Below are positions 19,629 to 27,957 of a stretch of DNA of 64,000 nt, one piece after another. This DNA is from CAYLLT01 sp964384465 (GTDB lineage Bacteria; Planctomycetota; Phycisphaerae; UBA1845; PWPN01), in contig CAYLLT010000004.1 in assembly GCA_964384465.1 (NCBI GenBank), positions 1 to 64,000 on the forward strand, given 5' to 3'. Every line of letters starts with the position of its first letter. Within the stretch, counting starts at the first letter, position 1. The notes beneath the pieces are model-generated. The model did no database searches. It was given only the letters and a program-made list of their open reading frames with translations, and was not told the origin of the DNA. The position numbers and the translations under genes are program-made.

Positions 19629-20762
19629 TTACGCGATGTACGTTTTTCGCTTTCGCCCGGATAAGTAGGACTCCATGATGCAGCTCGAAAGATCGCCGCT
19701 GGCGCAGTAGAACGCGACCCCCTTGGTCACTTTCGTCAACTGGTCCACGAACCCGACCCAGTCCATATAAGCATAGTCCTCGGTCAGTGCGAACGTGCAG
19801 ATGCGGATGCCCTGCCGCGTGATCTGCACCGCCTCCTTCAGCGTCGTGACGGTGGTGATGTTTTCGGGCGGATACAGCAGATAGATGTACTCGCCCTGCA
19901 CGTGGGCGGTGGGCTCGCCGTCGGTGATGATGAAGATCTGCTTGTTATCGCCCCCCCGCCGGGCGAGCAACCGCCGGGCCATCAGCAGGCCCATCTGGAG
20001 GTTGGTAAAGTGCTGCGGGGCCTGGTCGGCCTGGGCCAGCGGCACGCGCATGCGCACCTGGTAGTCGAAGACGGTCACCGGCTTGGGCATCAGCAGCGGC
20101 AGCTTGTGCTCGGGGATGATCGCCGCCGACGAATAGAAGCCGACCAGATCGACGGTGTCCTGCGGGAACCGCTGCCGAATGAGCGCGTGCATGGCCATCG
20201 CGCATTTCTTGGCGTGATAGAAACGGTGATAACGGGCCATTGAGCCGGACATATCCAGCAGGATGACTGTGCTGCAGCTTGTGTGATGCTCGGACTGATA
20301 CAGCTCGAAATCGGCTTCGGAAATTTTGAGCGGCAGGCCGGGGCCGGTGCGTTTGAGCGTGTTGCTCAGCGTGGGCGTCAGCGCCAGTTCGCTGACCGGA
20401 TCACCGAACTGGTACGGCCGCGTGCCTTCGATGCGTTCACCGCCCTGGCCGGTGTCCGGCGTATCGTGGCCCTCTTTGTGCCCTTTGCGCAACCGGGTGA
20501 ACACCTCCATCAGCGCCTTGCGCTGCATGGCATTGACCGCCCGAGGCGTGAGCCGCCACTTCACCCCCATCTTTTCGAGCAGCCCCTCCTCGATCAGCTT
20601 TTCGAGCAACTCGCGCTGCTCGTCGTCCATCTCCATCTGCTCGAGCGAGTCGAGCGCCCGATCGCCGTATTCGAGCACGAACTCCATGAAGCGGTCGAAC
20701 AGCTTCAGGTGGTCCTGCGTAGCGAACTCTTCGCCATCCCATTCTGTGTATCGGAAGCGCAT
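19629..20762 (-). CDS. VWA-domain protein
   Basis: 377 residues beginning MRFRYTEWDGEEFATQDHL. An acidic helical N-terminal half is followed by a von Willebrand A domain whose metal site (MIDAS) reads DMSGSM near residue 172, with the later Thr/Asp region FIITDGEPTAH. No signal peptide, so cytoplasmic. Such proteins often work beside MoxR-type AAA ATPases; none is adjacent. The start codon lies 3 bp from a tRNA-Arg 3' fragment, so no ribosome-binding site is available upstream: either it is leaderless, or a downstream start is used, or the 5' region was replaced when the element at 20766-21246 arrived. Confidence 0.85.
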   Translation of the reverse strand: MRFRYTEWDGEEFATQDHLKLFDRFMEFVLEYGDRALDSLEQMEMDDEQRELLEKLIEEGLLEKMGVKWRLTPRAVNAMQRKALMEVFTRLRKGHKEGHDTPDTGQGGERIEGTRPYQFGDPVSELALTPTLSNTLKRTGPGLPLKISEADFELYQSEHHTSCSTVILLDMSGSMARYHRFYHAKKCAMAMHALIRQRFPQDTVDLVGFYSSAAIIPEHKLPLLMPKPVTVFDYQVRMRVPLAQADQAPQHFTNLQMGLLMARRLLARRGGDNKQIFIITDGEPTAHVQGEYIYLLYPPENITTVTTLKEAVQITRQGIRICTFALTEDYAYMDWVGFVDQLTKVTKGVAFYCASGDLSSCIMESYLSGRKRKTYIA

Positions 20763-20765
20763 CAA

Positions 20766-20801
20766 TACGCCCGGCAGGACTCGAACCTGCGACCGCGAGA
20801 T
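20766..20801 (-). pseudogene. tRNA-Arg 3' fragment, candidate attachment-site copy
   Basis: These 36 bp are identical to 21247-21282, the 3' half of the intact tRNA-Arg (edge of the anticodon loop, anticodon stem 3' strand, variable loop, T arm, acceptor strand). The match stops inside the anticodon loop, and the 5' half is absent. A tRNA 3'-end duplicate in direct orientation is the usual footprint left by an integrase that uses the tRNA as attachment site. Confidence 0.85.
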
Positions 20802-20960
20802 GAGAACTCGATTCCCGCGAATCCCCGTGCAAAAAGCCCAACAAAAACGCACGTTTTCAATGGGTATTTTCGCTTAAACGGATATCATACCGCATCGAGG
20901 CGGACAGCGAAACGGGCGGCATATTTGACCGCTCAGGGCCCCGCGGTTATCGTCGCCAGC

Positions 20961-21179
20961 ATGTACCGTCTGGTCGTCGAACATCAATTTCACTGCGATG
21001 GGATCGGTCGCGATGGGAAGGGCTGCAAGAGCAAGCCCTTGCTGGTCGTCAGCCCTATGGTCGGGGAGGCATGGCGAAGGGCAAAACAAGCCGGCTGGAC
21101 CCGAGAGCGGAAGGGGCGCAAGACTTGGCATTTTTGCCCCAAATGCTCAGCCCCTGTCCCGGTCCCGTTACCTGGCTGA
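20961..21179 (+). CDS. Small zinc-ribbon-like protein (72 aa)
   Basis: ATG at 20961, MYRLVVEHQFHCDGIGRDGK, ending in PVPVPLPG. Two cysteine pairs (HCDG...GC and FCPKC) bracket a helical, basic middle (AWRRAKQAGWTRERKGRKTW), the pattern of a small zinc-binding nucleic-acid or phage-type protein. It is the only plausible gene in the 445 bp between the tRNA-Arg fragment and the intact tRNA-Arg, so it may be the last cargo of a decayed integrative element. Function unknown. Confidence 0.6.
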   Translation: MYRLVVEHQFHCDGIGRDGKGCKSKPLLVVSPMVGEAWRRAKQAGWTRERKGRKTWHFCPKCSAPVPVPLPG

Positions 21180-21246
21180 CGGCGGGTTGTCTCTGACGGC
21201 GAACCATTCAATCGCCCGATCATCCATTCCGCCTCTTTAAGGCGAC

Positions 21247-21320
21247 TACGCCCGGCAGGACTCGAACCTGCGACCGCGAGATTAGAAATCTCGTGCTCTG
21301 TCCAACTGAGCTACGGGCGC
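21247..21320 (-). tRNA. tRNA-Arg (anticodon UCU)
   Basis: On the minus strand the 74 nt fold into a full cloverleaf: acceptor GCGCCCG with CGGGCGU (a terminal G-U pair), D arm GCTCAGTTGGACAGAGC, anticodon stem CGAGA/TCTCG with loop TTTCTAA giving anticodon UCU, and T arm GCAGG-TTCGAGT-CCTGC. Discriminator A at 21247; CCA is not encoded. It reads the rare codon AGA in this GC-rich genome. Confidence 0.95.
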
Positions 21321-21376
21321 TCAGTCCGTTCGATGATAGACACCTACTACCCACAGTACAAGACGAAACAGGCGGG

Positions 21377-21697
21377 TTAGGCCGTCTGCATTTTCTTCCG
21401 AGAGGGACCGAACGAGATTCGAAGCGGCCGGTGCAGCGCAGCGGCAATCCGCTGGAGCATGGACAGCGAATGCCCTTCGTAATCGGCATCTTCGAGCCGA
21501 GCGATGGTCGGCTGACTCGTGCCAATGAGATCGGCGAGCTGGGCCTGCGTCAGACCTGCCGCTGTTCTGGCGTCGTAAATGAGTTGAGCGACGCGGCAAT
21601 TGAGCGTCGCTTCCGCGATGAGTGTGCGCTGCTCGTGGTCAGCTCCCAACATCTTGTCGAGAATCTTCAAAGCGTTCGCCGTTTTCTTCTTAGCCAT
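21377..21697 (-). CDS. XRE-family antitoxin (HigA-like)
   Basis: 106 residues with a clear helix-turn-helix: LIYDARTAAGLTQAQLADLI followed by GTSQPTIARLEDADYEGHS. The start overlaps the toxin stop by 8 nt, so translation is coupled. Toxin-before-antitoxin order and the RelE-like partner fit HigBA systems. It would bind the toxin and repress the operon through the palindrome at 22098-22113. The lysine-rich ends (MAKKKTAN, PSRKKMQTA) are ordinary for the family. Confidence 0.88.
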   Translation of the reverse strand: MAKKKTANALKILDKMLGADHEQRTLIAEATLNCRVAQLIYDARTAAGLTQAQLADLIGTSQPTIARLEDADYEGHSLSMLQRIAAALHRPLRISFGPSRKKMQTA

Positions 21698-22079
21698 CGT
21701 CGATGACCTCCATGTGCCTGTGCCCCTCCGGGTCGCGCTCGTATCTTCTCTTGCGTTCGATGGCCCGCTCGATATCAGCGTCCGGGACCAGTCCTTCTTT
21801 AGTCAAGCCGTGTGCCAGCACGGCCACGTCGCGGCCGTGGAAAAAATAGAGCACGCGGTAATTCACGCGGCCGGTCCGCGTCCGGAGTTCGTGAATCCCG
21901 TCGCGGAGATAATCGGCGTGGGGCCGCCGCAGCTCGTGTCCCATCTCGGCCAACAACCGAATGCGGGCTACGCAATACGCATGGGCCTTACGGTTCTCCC
22001 GGCGCAACTTGTTCAGCCAGTCCACGACCGGCACCTTGCCATCGTTATCTTTGTAAAAGTAAACGGTCGTTGCCGGCAT
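21690..22079 (-). CDS. RelE/HigB-like toxin (phage Gp49-like family)
   Basis: 129 residues starting MPATTVYFYKDNDGKVPVVD. The sequence KAHAYCVARIRLLAEMGHEL, ADYLRDGIHELRTRTGRVNY and RVLYFFHGRDVAVLAHGL is typical of the Gp49/HigB branch of the RelE fold, ribosome-dependent mRNA interferases. An in-frame ATG at 22094 lies just at the expected transcription start, so 22079 is preferred. Downstream antitoxin gene overlaps by 8 nt. Confidence 0.88.
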   Translation of the reverse strand: MPATTVYFYKDNDGKVPVVDWLNKLRRENRKAHAYCVARIRLLAEMGHELRRPHADYLRDGIHELRTRTGRVNYRVLYFFHGRDVAVLAHGLTKEGLVPDADIERAIERKRRYERDPEGHRHMEVIDDG

Positions 22080-22094
22080 CAAACCCGCTCTCAT

Positions 22095-22122
22095 ATTATA
22101 CCAAATTTGGTATTTAAGTCAA
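22095..22122 (-). promoter_or_regulatory. Promoter and operator of the HigBA-like operon
   Basis: On the minus strand a -35 box TTGACT (22117-22122) and a -10 box TATAAT (22095-22100) are separated by 16 bp, close to the sigma-70 consensus. A perfect 16-bp palindrome ATACCAAATTTGGTAT (22098-22113) fills the spacer and runs into the -10 box. Binding of the antitoxin there would block RNA polymerase, the expected autoregulation of such modules. Confidence 0.85.
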
Positions 22123-22305
22123 CTCGACGCACACCAGAACTTTGCCCGAAAAAGTGCTCTCGCAAAAGCGGGAGCGAATCTTACGCTTGGCAGGTGCGGT
22201 TTACCAGCAAAGACGACCCTGGCTTGAATCCGAACAGGCGTTGCGGTTACAACTCTGCGACTTTCTACGAGCGGGGGCGGCTACGGACCAGGATAGGGAT
22301 GATGC

Positions 22306-22968
22306 ATGATCTACCCGATTCAGCAGGCTCGGGGGGCAATGTCGATCGACGGCGATTGGGACAAGCCCGCCTGGCGGGCCGTGCCGGCGGTCGAGCTGAC
22401 GCACTTCATGGGCGAGCGGCCTTCGCACTTTCCGCAAACGCAAGCCAGGCTGATTTACGACCACGATTCGATCTATGTCATCTTCCGCGTGCATGACCGT
22501 TACGTCCGGGCGATCGCGCGCAAACACGAGGACGAGGTGTGGAAGGACAGTTGCGTGGAGTTTTTCTTTGCCCCCAGCGGCGACGGGAAGGACGGATACT
22601 TCAATTTGGAGGTAAACTGCGGCGGGTCCATGCTGTTCCACTTCCAGCCGCGGCCGTGGGAGGACATGCGAGCGGTCAGCGCGGCGGATTTCGACGCCAT
22701 CACGGTTGCCCACTCGCTGCCGAAGATCGTGGAACCGGAGCGTACCGAACCGACGACGTGGACGGTCGAGTATCGCCTGCCGTTCGAGTTGCTGCATCGG
22801 TACTGTGGCAAGGTATTGAATCCCGAGCCGGGCGTGCGCTGGCGGGCGAACTTCTCCAAATGCGCCGATGACTGCTCGCACCCGCACTGGCTGACGTGGG
22901 CCCCGGTGGACCATCCGCAGCCGAACTTCCATCTGCCGGAATACTTCGGCACGATCGAATTCACTTAA
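22306..22968 (+). CDS. Carbohydrate-binding family 9-like protein
   Basis: 220 residues made of one DOMON/CBM9-like beta-sandwich: IDGDWDKPAWRAVPAVELTH at the N-terminus, then QARLIYDHDSIYVIFRVHD, the calcium/ligand segment DEVWKDSCVEFFF, and WTVEYRLPFELL. CBM9-type domains bind sugar chain ends in xylanases; standalone copies of this kind are common in Planctomycetota and Bacteroidota and are of unknown role. No signal peptide is visible from ATG 22306. The stop overlaps the convergent esterase gene's stop by 4 bp. Confidence 0.8.
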   Translation: MIYPIQQARGAMSIDGDWDKPAWRAVPAVELTHFMGERPSHFPQTQARLIYDHDSIYVIFRVHDRYVRAIARKHEDEVWKDSCVEFFFAPSGDGKDGYFNLEVNCGGSMLFHFQPRPWEDMRAVSAADFDAITVAHSLPKIVEPERTEPTTWTVEYRLPFELLHRYCGKVLNPEPGVRWRANFSKCADDCSHPHWLTWAPVDHPQPNFHLPEYFGTIEFT

Positions 22969-24941
22969 TCGGCGACGCGGTCGATCTGCGTGGGGCGGGC
23001 GAGGTCGATGAGGTTGGGGATGTCGGCGACTTTGAGCAGGCCGGTGCAGAAGACGGAGGGGGCGGCGGTGCCGTCCACTTTTTTCGCGAGCAGGTCCTTG
23101 AGGCTGCGGTCCATCTGGTGCAGTTCGATTCGGGTCACGCGCTGCGGCTCCAGCGCGGCGAGGACCAGAGCGGCGAGGCCGGACATTCGGCCGCGGGTGA
23201 TGATCTGTACGGGCCGCTTGACTTGATCGGACTCGATGAAGCCTAGAACGGCTTGAAGCTGCTCGACCTGGATTCCGAGCGAGCGCTGGCCGAGGGCGGC
23301 GATCAGCAGCGACCAGAGATAGGGGGCGGGTTCAACCCGGTTGCACTCGCCGGTCAGGAGGAGGTCCGCGACGACTGTCCTCTGCCTGGCCTGCACCGCC
23401 TTATTCACCAGATCGGCGACGCTGTCGCGGCCGCCGTCGGCGAGGATGAGCGTGGTGCCCGCGGCGGCGTCGGGTTCATGGATCACGATGGGCAGTGTCC
23501 AGCGGTCGGCGATCTTCAGCAGTCTCGATTGTGTTTTAGCGCCGGATGGGGCCGGCACTTTGGCGTCCGACTCGGGCGCGGACACGGGCTGAGTGGCAGC
23601 GCCACTGAGCCGGATGACCTTGCGTAATGACTCGCGCGTGCCCTTGGCCCAGCTCTCCACGGCTGCGGCGTCATTCGCCGGAGCGGTGCTCGTCGGCAGT
23701 GTTTGCATGGCCTGCGCGGCCAGCGTGTGGTAGGAACCGTTGTCCGGTAGATACTCGATGGAGAGCTCCGCCTGCGTGCGCATCTCGCCGTCGATGGGGA
23801 TTTCGTCGTCCTTGCGCTGGGCCTCGGGCAGGAAGTGGCGGTTGACGAACCGGTAGAAGGCCTGGCGATTATCCTTGTCGTAGTTGTGCGTGCCGGGGTC
23901 TTCGTTGACGTGGAAGGCCAGCCGTTCGGGTTTGCCATACAGCGCGTAGACGGGAATGATCGGCTCGTAGACGAAGGTGCGTACGCGGTCGGCGGGGAAG
24001 CAGCAGTTGTCCTTCGCGTTGGCGATCGAGAGTGCGAAGCGCGGGGCCAGCATGGCGGTGAGGTGGACGTAATCGGCGACGGTGCCCATGTCGGTGGGGC
24101 TCTGCTCCTCGTCGCCCATGTCGGGGCGGTTGAGGACGCGGGATGCGAAGCCGACGTAGCCGGCGTTGGGTGCGGCGAGCTTGATGCGGGTGTCGAGCGA
24201 GCTGAGGAAGATGGTCTGCCAGCCGCCGCCGGACAGTCCGGTCAAGGCGACGCGTTCGGGGTCGGCCGATGCGTGCTGCAATAGGATGTCGAGACCTCTT
24301 TTTAGCTCCAGATAGTGAATCGACACGCCGGAGATGCCGCACAATTCGAGGTAGGCGGCGCCGTGGTGGCTATATCCGTCGGCGCCGAGCTGGCCCATGC
24401 CGATCCACTCGAGGCCGAGAGCGAGCATGCCGCGCTTGGCGAGATTGATGCGGCGGATCTGTTCGTAGTCCTGGCTCATACCCGGCCCGCCGACGTGGCC
24501 GTTGACGTTGAGGATGGCGGGGACTTTGCCTTCCAGCTTTTCCGGCTCGTAGAGCAGCGCGCCGACCCACAGGCCGGGCACGACTTCGTAGCGGAGCTTG
24601 CGGATGGTGTAACCTTTGCCGGGGACGGTCGCTCCCCAGACGACGTTCAGCGGCGCGTTCTGCCAGGCGGCGGGCACACCGGCCAAGACGACTTCATCGA
24701 GCATTCGCTTGCGGAGCCGCTCCGATTCCGTGGTCCATGCCTGGGGGTCGTTGGGCATGGCGAATTTCGGGACGCGCGGGAGGAGGTACGCCCGAAGCTC
24801 CTTGATCGTCTGCTCGGGCGGGAGGATGCGGACGGGCGGTGCGGGAGCGGGTGCGGGAGCAGACGCCGGCGCGGTCTGTGCATGGGCGGCGGCGGCCGAC
24901 AAGAATATGAGGAACACATATGCGCAGGCGTGCTTGAACAT
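22965..24941 (-). CDS. Secreted acetylxylan-esterase/dienelactone-hydrolase-like protein
   Basis: 658 residues. ATG at 24941 gives a signal peptide (MFKHACAYVFLIFLSAAAAH-AQ) followed by an Ala-Pro linker. The alpha/beta-hydrolase core has the nucleophile elbow GLSGGGWQTIFL near residue 236, preceded by ILNVNGHVGGPGMSQDY and LGLEWIGMGQLG; a histidine in NEDPGTHNYD may be the catalytic His. A second, shorter hydrolase-like lobe lies at the C-terminus (about 480-658, TLILADGGRDSVADLV) without an obvious nucleophile. Probable carbohydrate esterase in the periplasm or outside. The frame is open 1.2 kb further upstream opposite the Gfo gene, but that is antisense to it. Confidence 0.82.
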   Translation of the reverse strand: MFKHACAYVFLIFLSAAAAHAQTAPASAPAPAPAPPVRILPPEQTIKELRAYLLPRVPKFAMPNDPQAWTTESERLRKRMLDEVVLAGVPAAWQNAPLNVVWGATVPGKGYTIRKLRYEVVPGLWVGALLYEPEKLEGKVPAILNVNGHVGGPGMSQDYEQIRRINLAKRGMLALGLEWIGMGQLGADGYSHHGAAYLELCGISGVSIHYLELKRGLDILLQHASADPERVALTGLSGGGWQTIFLSSLDTRIKLAAPNAGYVGFASRVLNRPDMGDEEQSPTDMGTVADYVHLTAMLAPRFALSIANAKDNCCFPADRVRTFVYEPIIPVYALYGKPERLAFHVNEDPGTHNYDKDNRQAFYRFVNRHFLPEAQRKDDEIPIDGEMRTQAELSIEYLPDNGSYHTLAAQAMQTLPTSTAPANDAAAVESWAKGTRESLRKVIRLSGAATQPVSAPESDAKVPAPSGAKTQSRLLKIADRWTLPIVIHEPDAAAGTTLILADGGRDSVADLVNKAVQARQRTVVADLLLTGECNRVEPAPYLWSLLIAALGQRSLGIQVEQLQAVLGFIESDQVKRPVQIITRGRMSGLAALVLAALEPQRVTRIELHQMDRSLKDLLAKKVDGTAAPSVFCTGLLKVADIPNLIDLARPTQIDRVAD

Positions 24942-25032
24942 GGGTCCACCGTAAACACAGTCGATCAGGCGGGTGCAAGTGTAATCATCCGTGGTCTGGT
25001 TGTCAGCAGCGCGGTTGCGGTATGCGACAAAC

Positions 25033-25061
25033 GACCCCGCTGAACCGCTTACGGCGGGGTC
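25033..25061. other. Stem-loop in the divergent promoter region
   Basis: GACCCCGC (25033-25040) pairs with GCGGGGTC (25054-25061), flanked on the plus side by CTTGTCTT. It lies between the divergent esterase and oxidoreductase genes, where a terminator is not expected. It could be an attenuator hairpin in the leader of the gene at 25158 or a leftover of a lost gene. Confidence 0.4.
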
Positions 25062-25157
25062 TTGTCTTGCGGGCGGGTTGCGGGTAGTTATAGCGGTTTC
25101 CGCCGCCGCCCGGCCGCACTGGTCTGAGGCGAGTGCGATTCTTCGATGGAGGTGGCT

Positions 25158-26537
25158 ATGAAACCCCCGGTTACGCGACGCCAGTTTCTCGGCACCAGCG
25201 GCAAGACCGCCGCCGGAGTGGCCGCCGGCCTGGCCCTTCAGCCGCTGATCCGCGACGCCCGCGCGGTTGACGCCAATGAGAAGATCATCGTTGCGCTGGT
25301 CGGTTGTGGCGGTATGGGCACCGGCAAGCTGCACAATTTCATGGACACCAAGCAGGTCCATGTGGCCGCCCTGTGTGACGTGGATGATTCGCATCTGGCC
25401 AATGTAGCCCAGGCGGTGAAGGGCAAGCTCGGCGAGAAGCCGAAGCTGGTCAAGAACTATAAAGAAGTCATGGACATGAAGGACGTGAACGTGGTGATCG
25501 TGGCCACGCCGGATCACTGGCACGCCATTCCGATGATCGCCGCGTGCCAGGCGGGCAAGGATGTCTACTGCGAGAAGCCGTGCTGCCACAACATCCGCGA
25601 AGGCAAGCAGATGGTGAACGCGGCGGAGCATTACAACCGGATCGTTCAGATCGGCACGCACCAGCGCAGTTCGGCCCACATTCAAGAAGCGCGGGAGTTC
25701 ATCCGCTCGGGCAAGCTCGGCACGATCACCATGACCAACACGTACACGTACGGCAACGAATCGTTCGACGGGCTGGGACAGGTACCGGACGCGGACCCGC
25801 CGGCGGGCGTGGATTACGAGATGTGGCTCGGCCCTGCTCCAAAGCGGCCGTTCAACGCGCGGCGGTTTCATGCGAGCTGGCGGTGGTATTTCGATTACGC
25901 GGCGGGCATGGTCGGCGACTGGAACGTGCACCTTCAGGACATCATCATGTGGACGATGGACAGCCCGCACGCCACGTCGGTCTCGACGGTCGGCGGGAAA
26001 TTCGCGCTGACCGACGACCGCGATACGCCGGACACCATGCAGGCGGTATACGAGTTCGGCCCGTCGCCGAACGCGCCCAAGGGTTTCGTGCAGACGTACA
26101 CGATGCACAAGGCCAGCGGCAAGCCGTGGAACCGCGGCGGCTACGGGATGGAGTTTCACGGGACCAACGGCTACCTGCACCTGACGCGAAGCGGCTGGAA
26201 AGTGGTCGGTGACGCCAAGAACGAGAAAGACGAATCGAAGGGGCTGCGCACCGAGAGTTTCGAGAAGCCCGGAAAGGACTCACATCCCGAACACGTGATC
26301 AACTTCCTGGCTTCGCTGCGGGAGCGAAAGAAGCCGATCGCGTCGATCGAAAAGCACTACAACACCGTGGCCGCGTGCCATCTGGCCAACGTGTCGCTCA
26401 AGGCCGGACACAAAATTTTCTGGGACGCGAAGAAAGAGCTGTGTTTCAGCGATCGCGAGCTGACCAGCGAGGACAAAGAGGCCAACGTTCATCTGTCGCG
26501 GGAATATCGGGCGGGGTACGAACTGCCCAAGGTATAA
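25158..26537 (+). CDS. Tat-exported Gfo/Idh/MocA family oxidoreductase
   Basis: 459 residues. ATG at 25158 is chosen because GGAGGT lies 5-10 nt upstream; the ATG at 25146 precedes that site. The N-terminus has the twin-arginine motif TRRQFLGT followed by a hydrophobic stretch and RDARAVDA, so it should be exported folded with its cofactor. The Rossmann motif VALVGCGGMGTGK, the YCEKPCCHN signature (lysine) and the C-terminal GMVGDWNVHLQDIIMW are typical of the large planctomycete family. The substrate is probably a sugar or glycoside. It stands directly before a DUF1080 gene, a recurrent pairing with 3-keto-sugar chemistry. Confidence 0.9.
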   Translation: MKPPVTRRQFLGTSGKTAAGVAAGLALQPLIRDARAVDANEKIIVALVGCGGMGTGKLHNFMDTKQVHVAALCDVDDSHLANVAQAVKGKLGEKPKLVKNYKEVMDMKDVNVVIVATPDHWHAIPMIAACQAGKDVYCEKPCCHNIREGKQMVNAAEHYNRIVQIGTHQRSSAHIQEAREFIRSGKLGTITMTNTYTYGNESFDGLGQVPDADPPAGVDYEMWLGPAPKRPFNARRFHASWRWYFDYAAGMVGDWNVHLQDIIMWTMDSPHATSVSTVGGKFALTDDRDTPDTMQAVYEFGPSPNAPKGFVQTYTMHKASGKPWNRGGYGMEFHGTNGYLHLTRSGWKVVGDAKNEKDESKGLRTESFEKPGKDSHPEHVINFLASLRERKKPIASIEKHYNTVAACHLANVSLKAGHKIFWDAKKELCFSDRELTSEDKEANVHLSREYRAGYELPKV

Positions 26538-26617
26538 CGACGTAGGTTATTGTTAAGTCCAATACCGTGTTTGCTGTATTTCGAGTAGGCATCTTCAGCA
26601 GGAACAGGAGCCAAATC

Positions 26618-27319
26618 ATGTCTCGATCCAGTTTCAGTCGTACCATGGTCGCCGGTCTGGTTATCACCGGGTTTTTCGGCAGCACTGTGAAGTCGGCGGA
26701 GAAGCCGGCGGGCGAGCACAAGCGGGAACATAAAGCGGAATACCTTGACAAAGAGCACGCCCCCAAGGGCAAAGGCTGGGTGAAGCTGTTCGACGGCAAG
26801 GATACCACCGGCTGGAAGCTGCGCGATACCAAGCGCGAGACGTCATGGAAAGTGACGGACGGCATCCTGGCAAACAAGTCGACGCACGAGCACCCCGGCG
26901 TCGACATTTATACCGAAAAAACGTTCGACGATTTCGAGATCTATTACGAATACAAAACGGAAAAGGACACCAACAGCGGTCTGTATCTGCGCGGGCGGTA
27001 CGAGATTCAGATCTTCGATGATTTTGGGCAAAAGCCCTCACCGGAAACCAACGGCGCGATCTACAGCCTGACCGCGCCTTCGGAGAACGCGAGCAAGAAG
27101 CCGGGCGAATGGCAGAGCGTCTTTGCGACGATTCACGGCCGGAAGGTCAACGTGTGGCTGAACGGCAAGCACGTCGTGGACAATTTCGAGGTCAAGCACG
27201 CGACCGGCCTTTCGCTGGATCAGGAAGAGGCCAAACCGGGTCCGATCCTGATCCAGGGCAATCACGGCTCGGTCGAGTTCCGGCACGTGCTCATCAAGCC
27301 GATGAAGTCTGAAAAGTGA
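26618..27319 (+). CDS. DUF1080 (3-keto-disaccharide hydrolase-like) secreted protein
   Basis: 233 residues, ATG at 26618 with an AGGAG site. A signal peptide (MVAGLVITGFFGSTVKSAE) precedes a single concanavalin-A-like DUF1080 domain: KGWVKLFDGKDTTGWKL, FDDFEIYYEYKTEKDTNSGLYLRGRYEIQI, and PGPILIQGNHGSVEFRHVLI. Some DUF1080 proteins hydrolyse 3-keto-glycosides made by Gfo/Idh/MocA dehydrogenases. Being 80 bp behind such a dehydrogenase, it is reasonable to infer that the two act together on an exported saccharide. Confidence 0.88.
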   Translation: MSRSSFSRTMVAGLVITGFFGSTVKSAEKPAGEHKREHKAEYLDKEHAPKGKGWVKLFDGKDTTGWKLRDTKRETSWKVTDGILANKSTHEHPGVDIYTEKTFDDFEIYYEYKTEKDTNSGLYLRGRYEIQIFDDFGQKPSPETNGAIYSLTAPSENASKKPGEWQSVFATIHGRKVNVWLNGKHVVDNFEVKHATGLSLDQEEAKPGPILIQGNHGSVEFRHVLIKPMKSEK

Positions 27320-27957
27320 TAATCGGAAGGCGGCTTCCGATCGGCCGCGCGGATGGTACCGTCGGCACGGCGATCCTGAAGCGCGCCGGCTTCATGCCAT
27401 GGGATGCATTCGTCGATTGGTAGCAATGATTCCGGGTGGCATGGACAAGTGTACTCACTTGCCCGTGGCCGAGCGCTATAAACGTTCGCCACGGGTAAGC
27501 TCCGCTGAGTACAGCTCCGCTTACCCATGCCACCCAATTCCGGATGTACCCTCAGGCCATTCAGGGCTGTCGCTTGTCCTTCCGAACGACGCGGTCCGGT
27601 TTCCATTCTTCAGATGTCAAAGATCGTCCGGTTCAGGAGCACGCCGGGCGTTCTGCCCGCACGGCCCGCGCGGGCGGCCCGACGATCGGGGCCGGCACGG
27701 CTTCGTTTCGCGGTTTTTATTTTTCGATAGCGCCAAAGCCGTTCTCTCCAGCGGTACTGCAAAGCGGGGCCGCGGCGGACGCAATCTATGGGAGAACACG
27801 ACGACCGTTCCGGTGGCGCCGCGCGAGGGGTATAAGGGCGGGCTAGTTTCCGACTCCGTGCCCGTTCTGTTTTGATTGGGCAGCGAAACGACTCCCGGCC
27901 TCTTTGTTTGCTTGGACCGCCTTGCCTGGCGCGCATCGGTCCATTACTCTCAAACGT
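27320..27957. other. 638-bp non-coding stretch upstream of the restriction-modification genes
   Basis: No convincing gene. It holds the hairpin element at 27434-27535, a very GC-rich block around 27640-27700, and then more AT-rich sequence approaching the restriction gene. The promoter of the restriction-modification module must lie here, but I cannot point to one box pair with confidence. It may be the left junction of a transferred segment. Confidence 0.6.
27434..27535. repeat. 102-bp nested palindromic element (GGGTGGCATGG ends)
   Basis: Perfect terminal inverted repeats GGGTGGCATGG (27434-27444) and CCATGCCACCC (27525-27535) enclose a second perfect pair TTGCCCGTGGC (27459-27469) and GCCACGGGTAA (27488-27498), with GTACTCA / TGAGTAC in between. 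No coding capacity. The structure would form a long cruciform or RNA hairpin. Confidence 0.88.

Noticed and set aside
20766..20801. Possible second functional tRNA
   Set aside because: Only the 3' half is present; the sequence upstream cannot form an acceptor stem, D arm or 5' anticodon stem.
24942..26180. Long open extension upstream of the esterase gene, antisense to the Gfo gene at 25158
   Set aside because: It is the mirror of a well-supported gene in a high-GC region, lacks domain sense, and a signal peptide starts the esterase cleanly at 24941.
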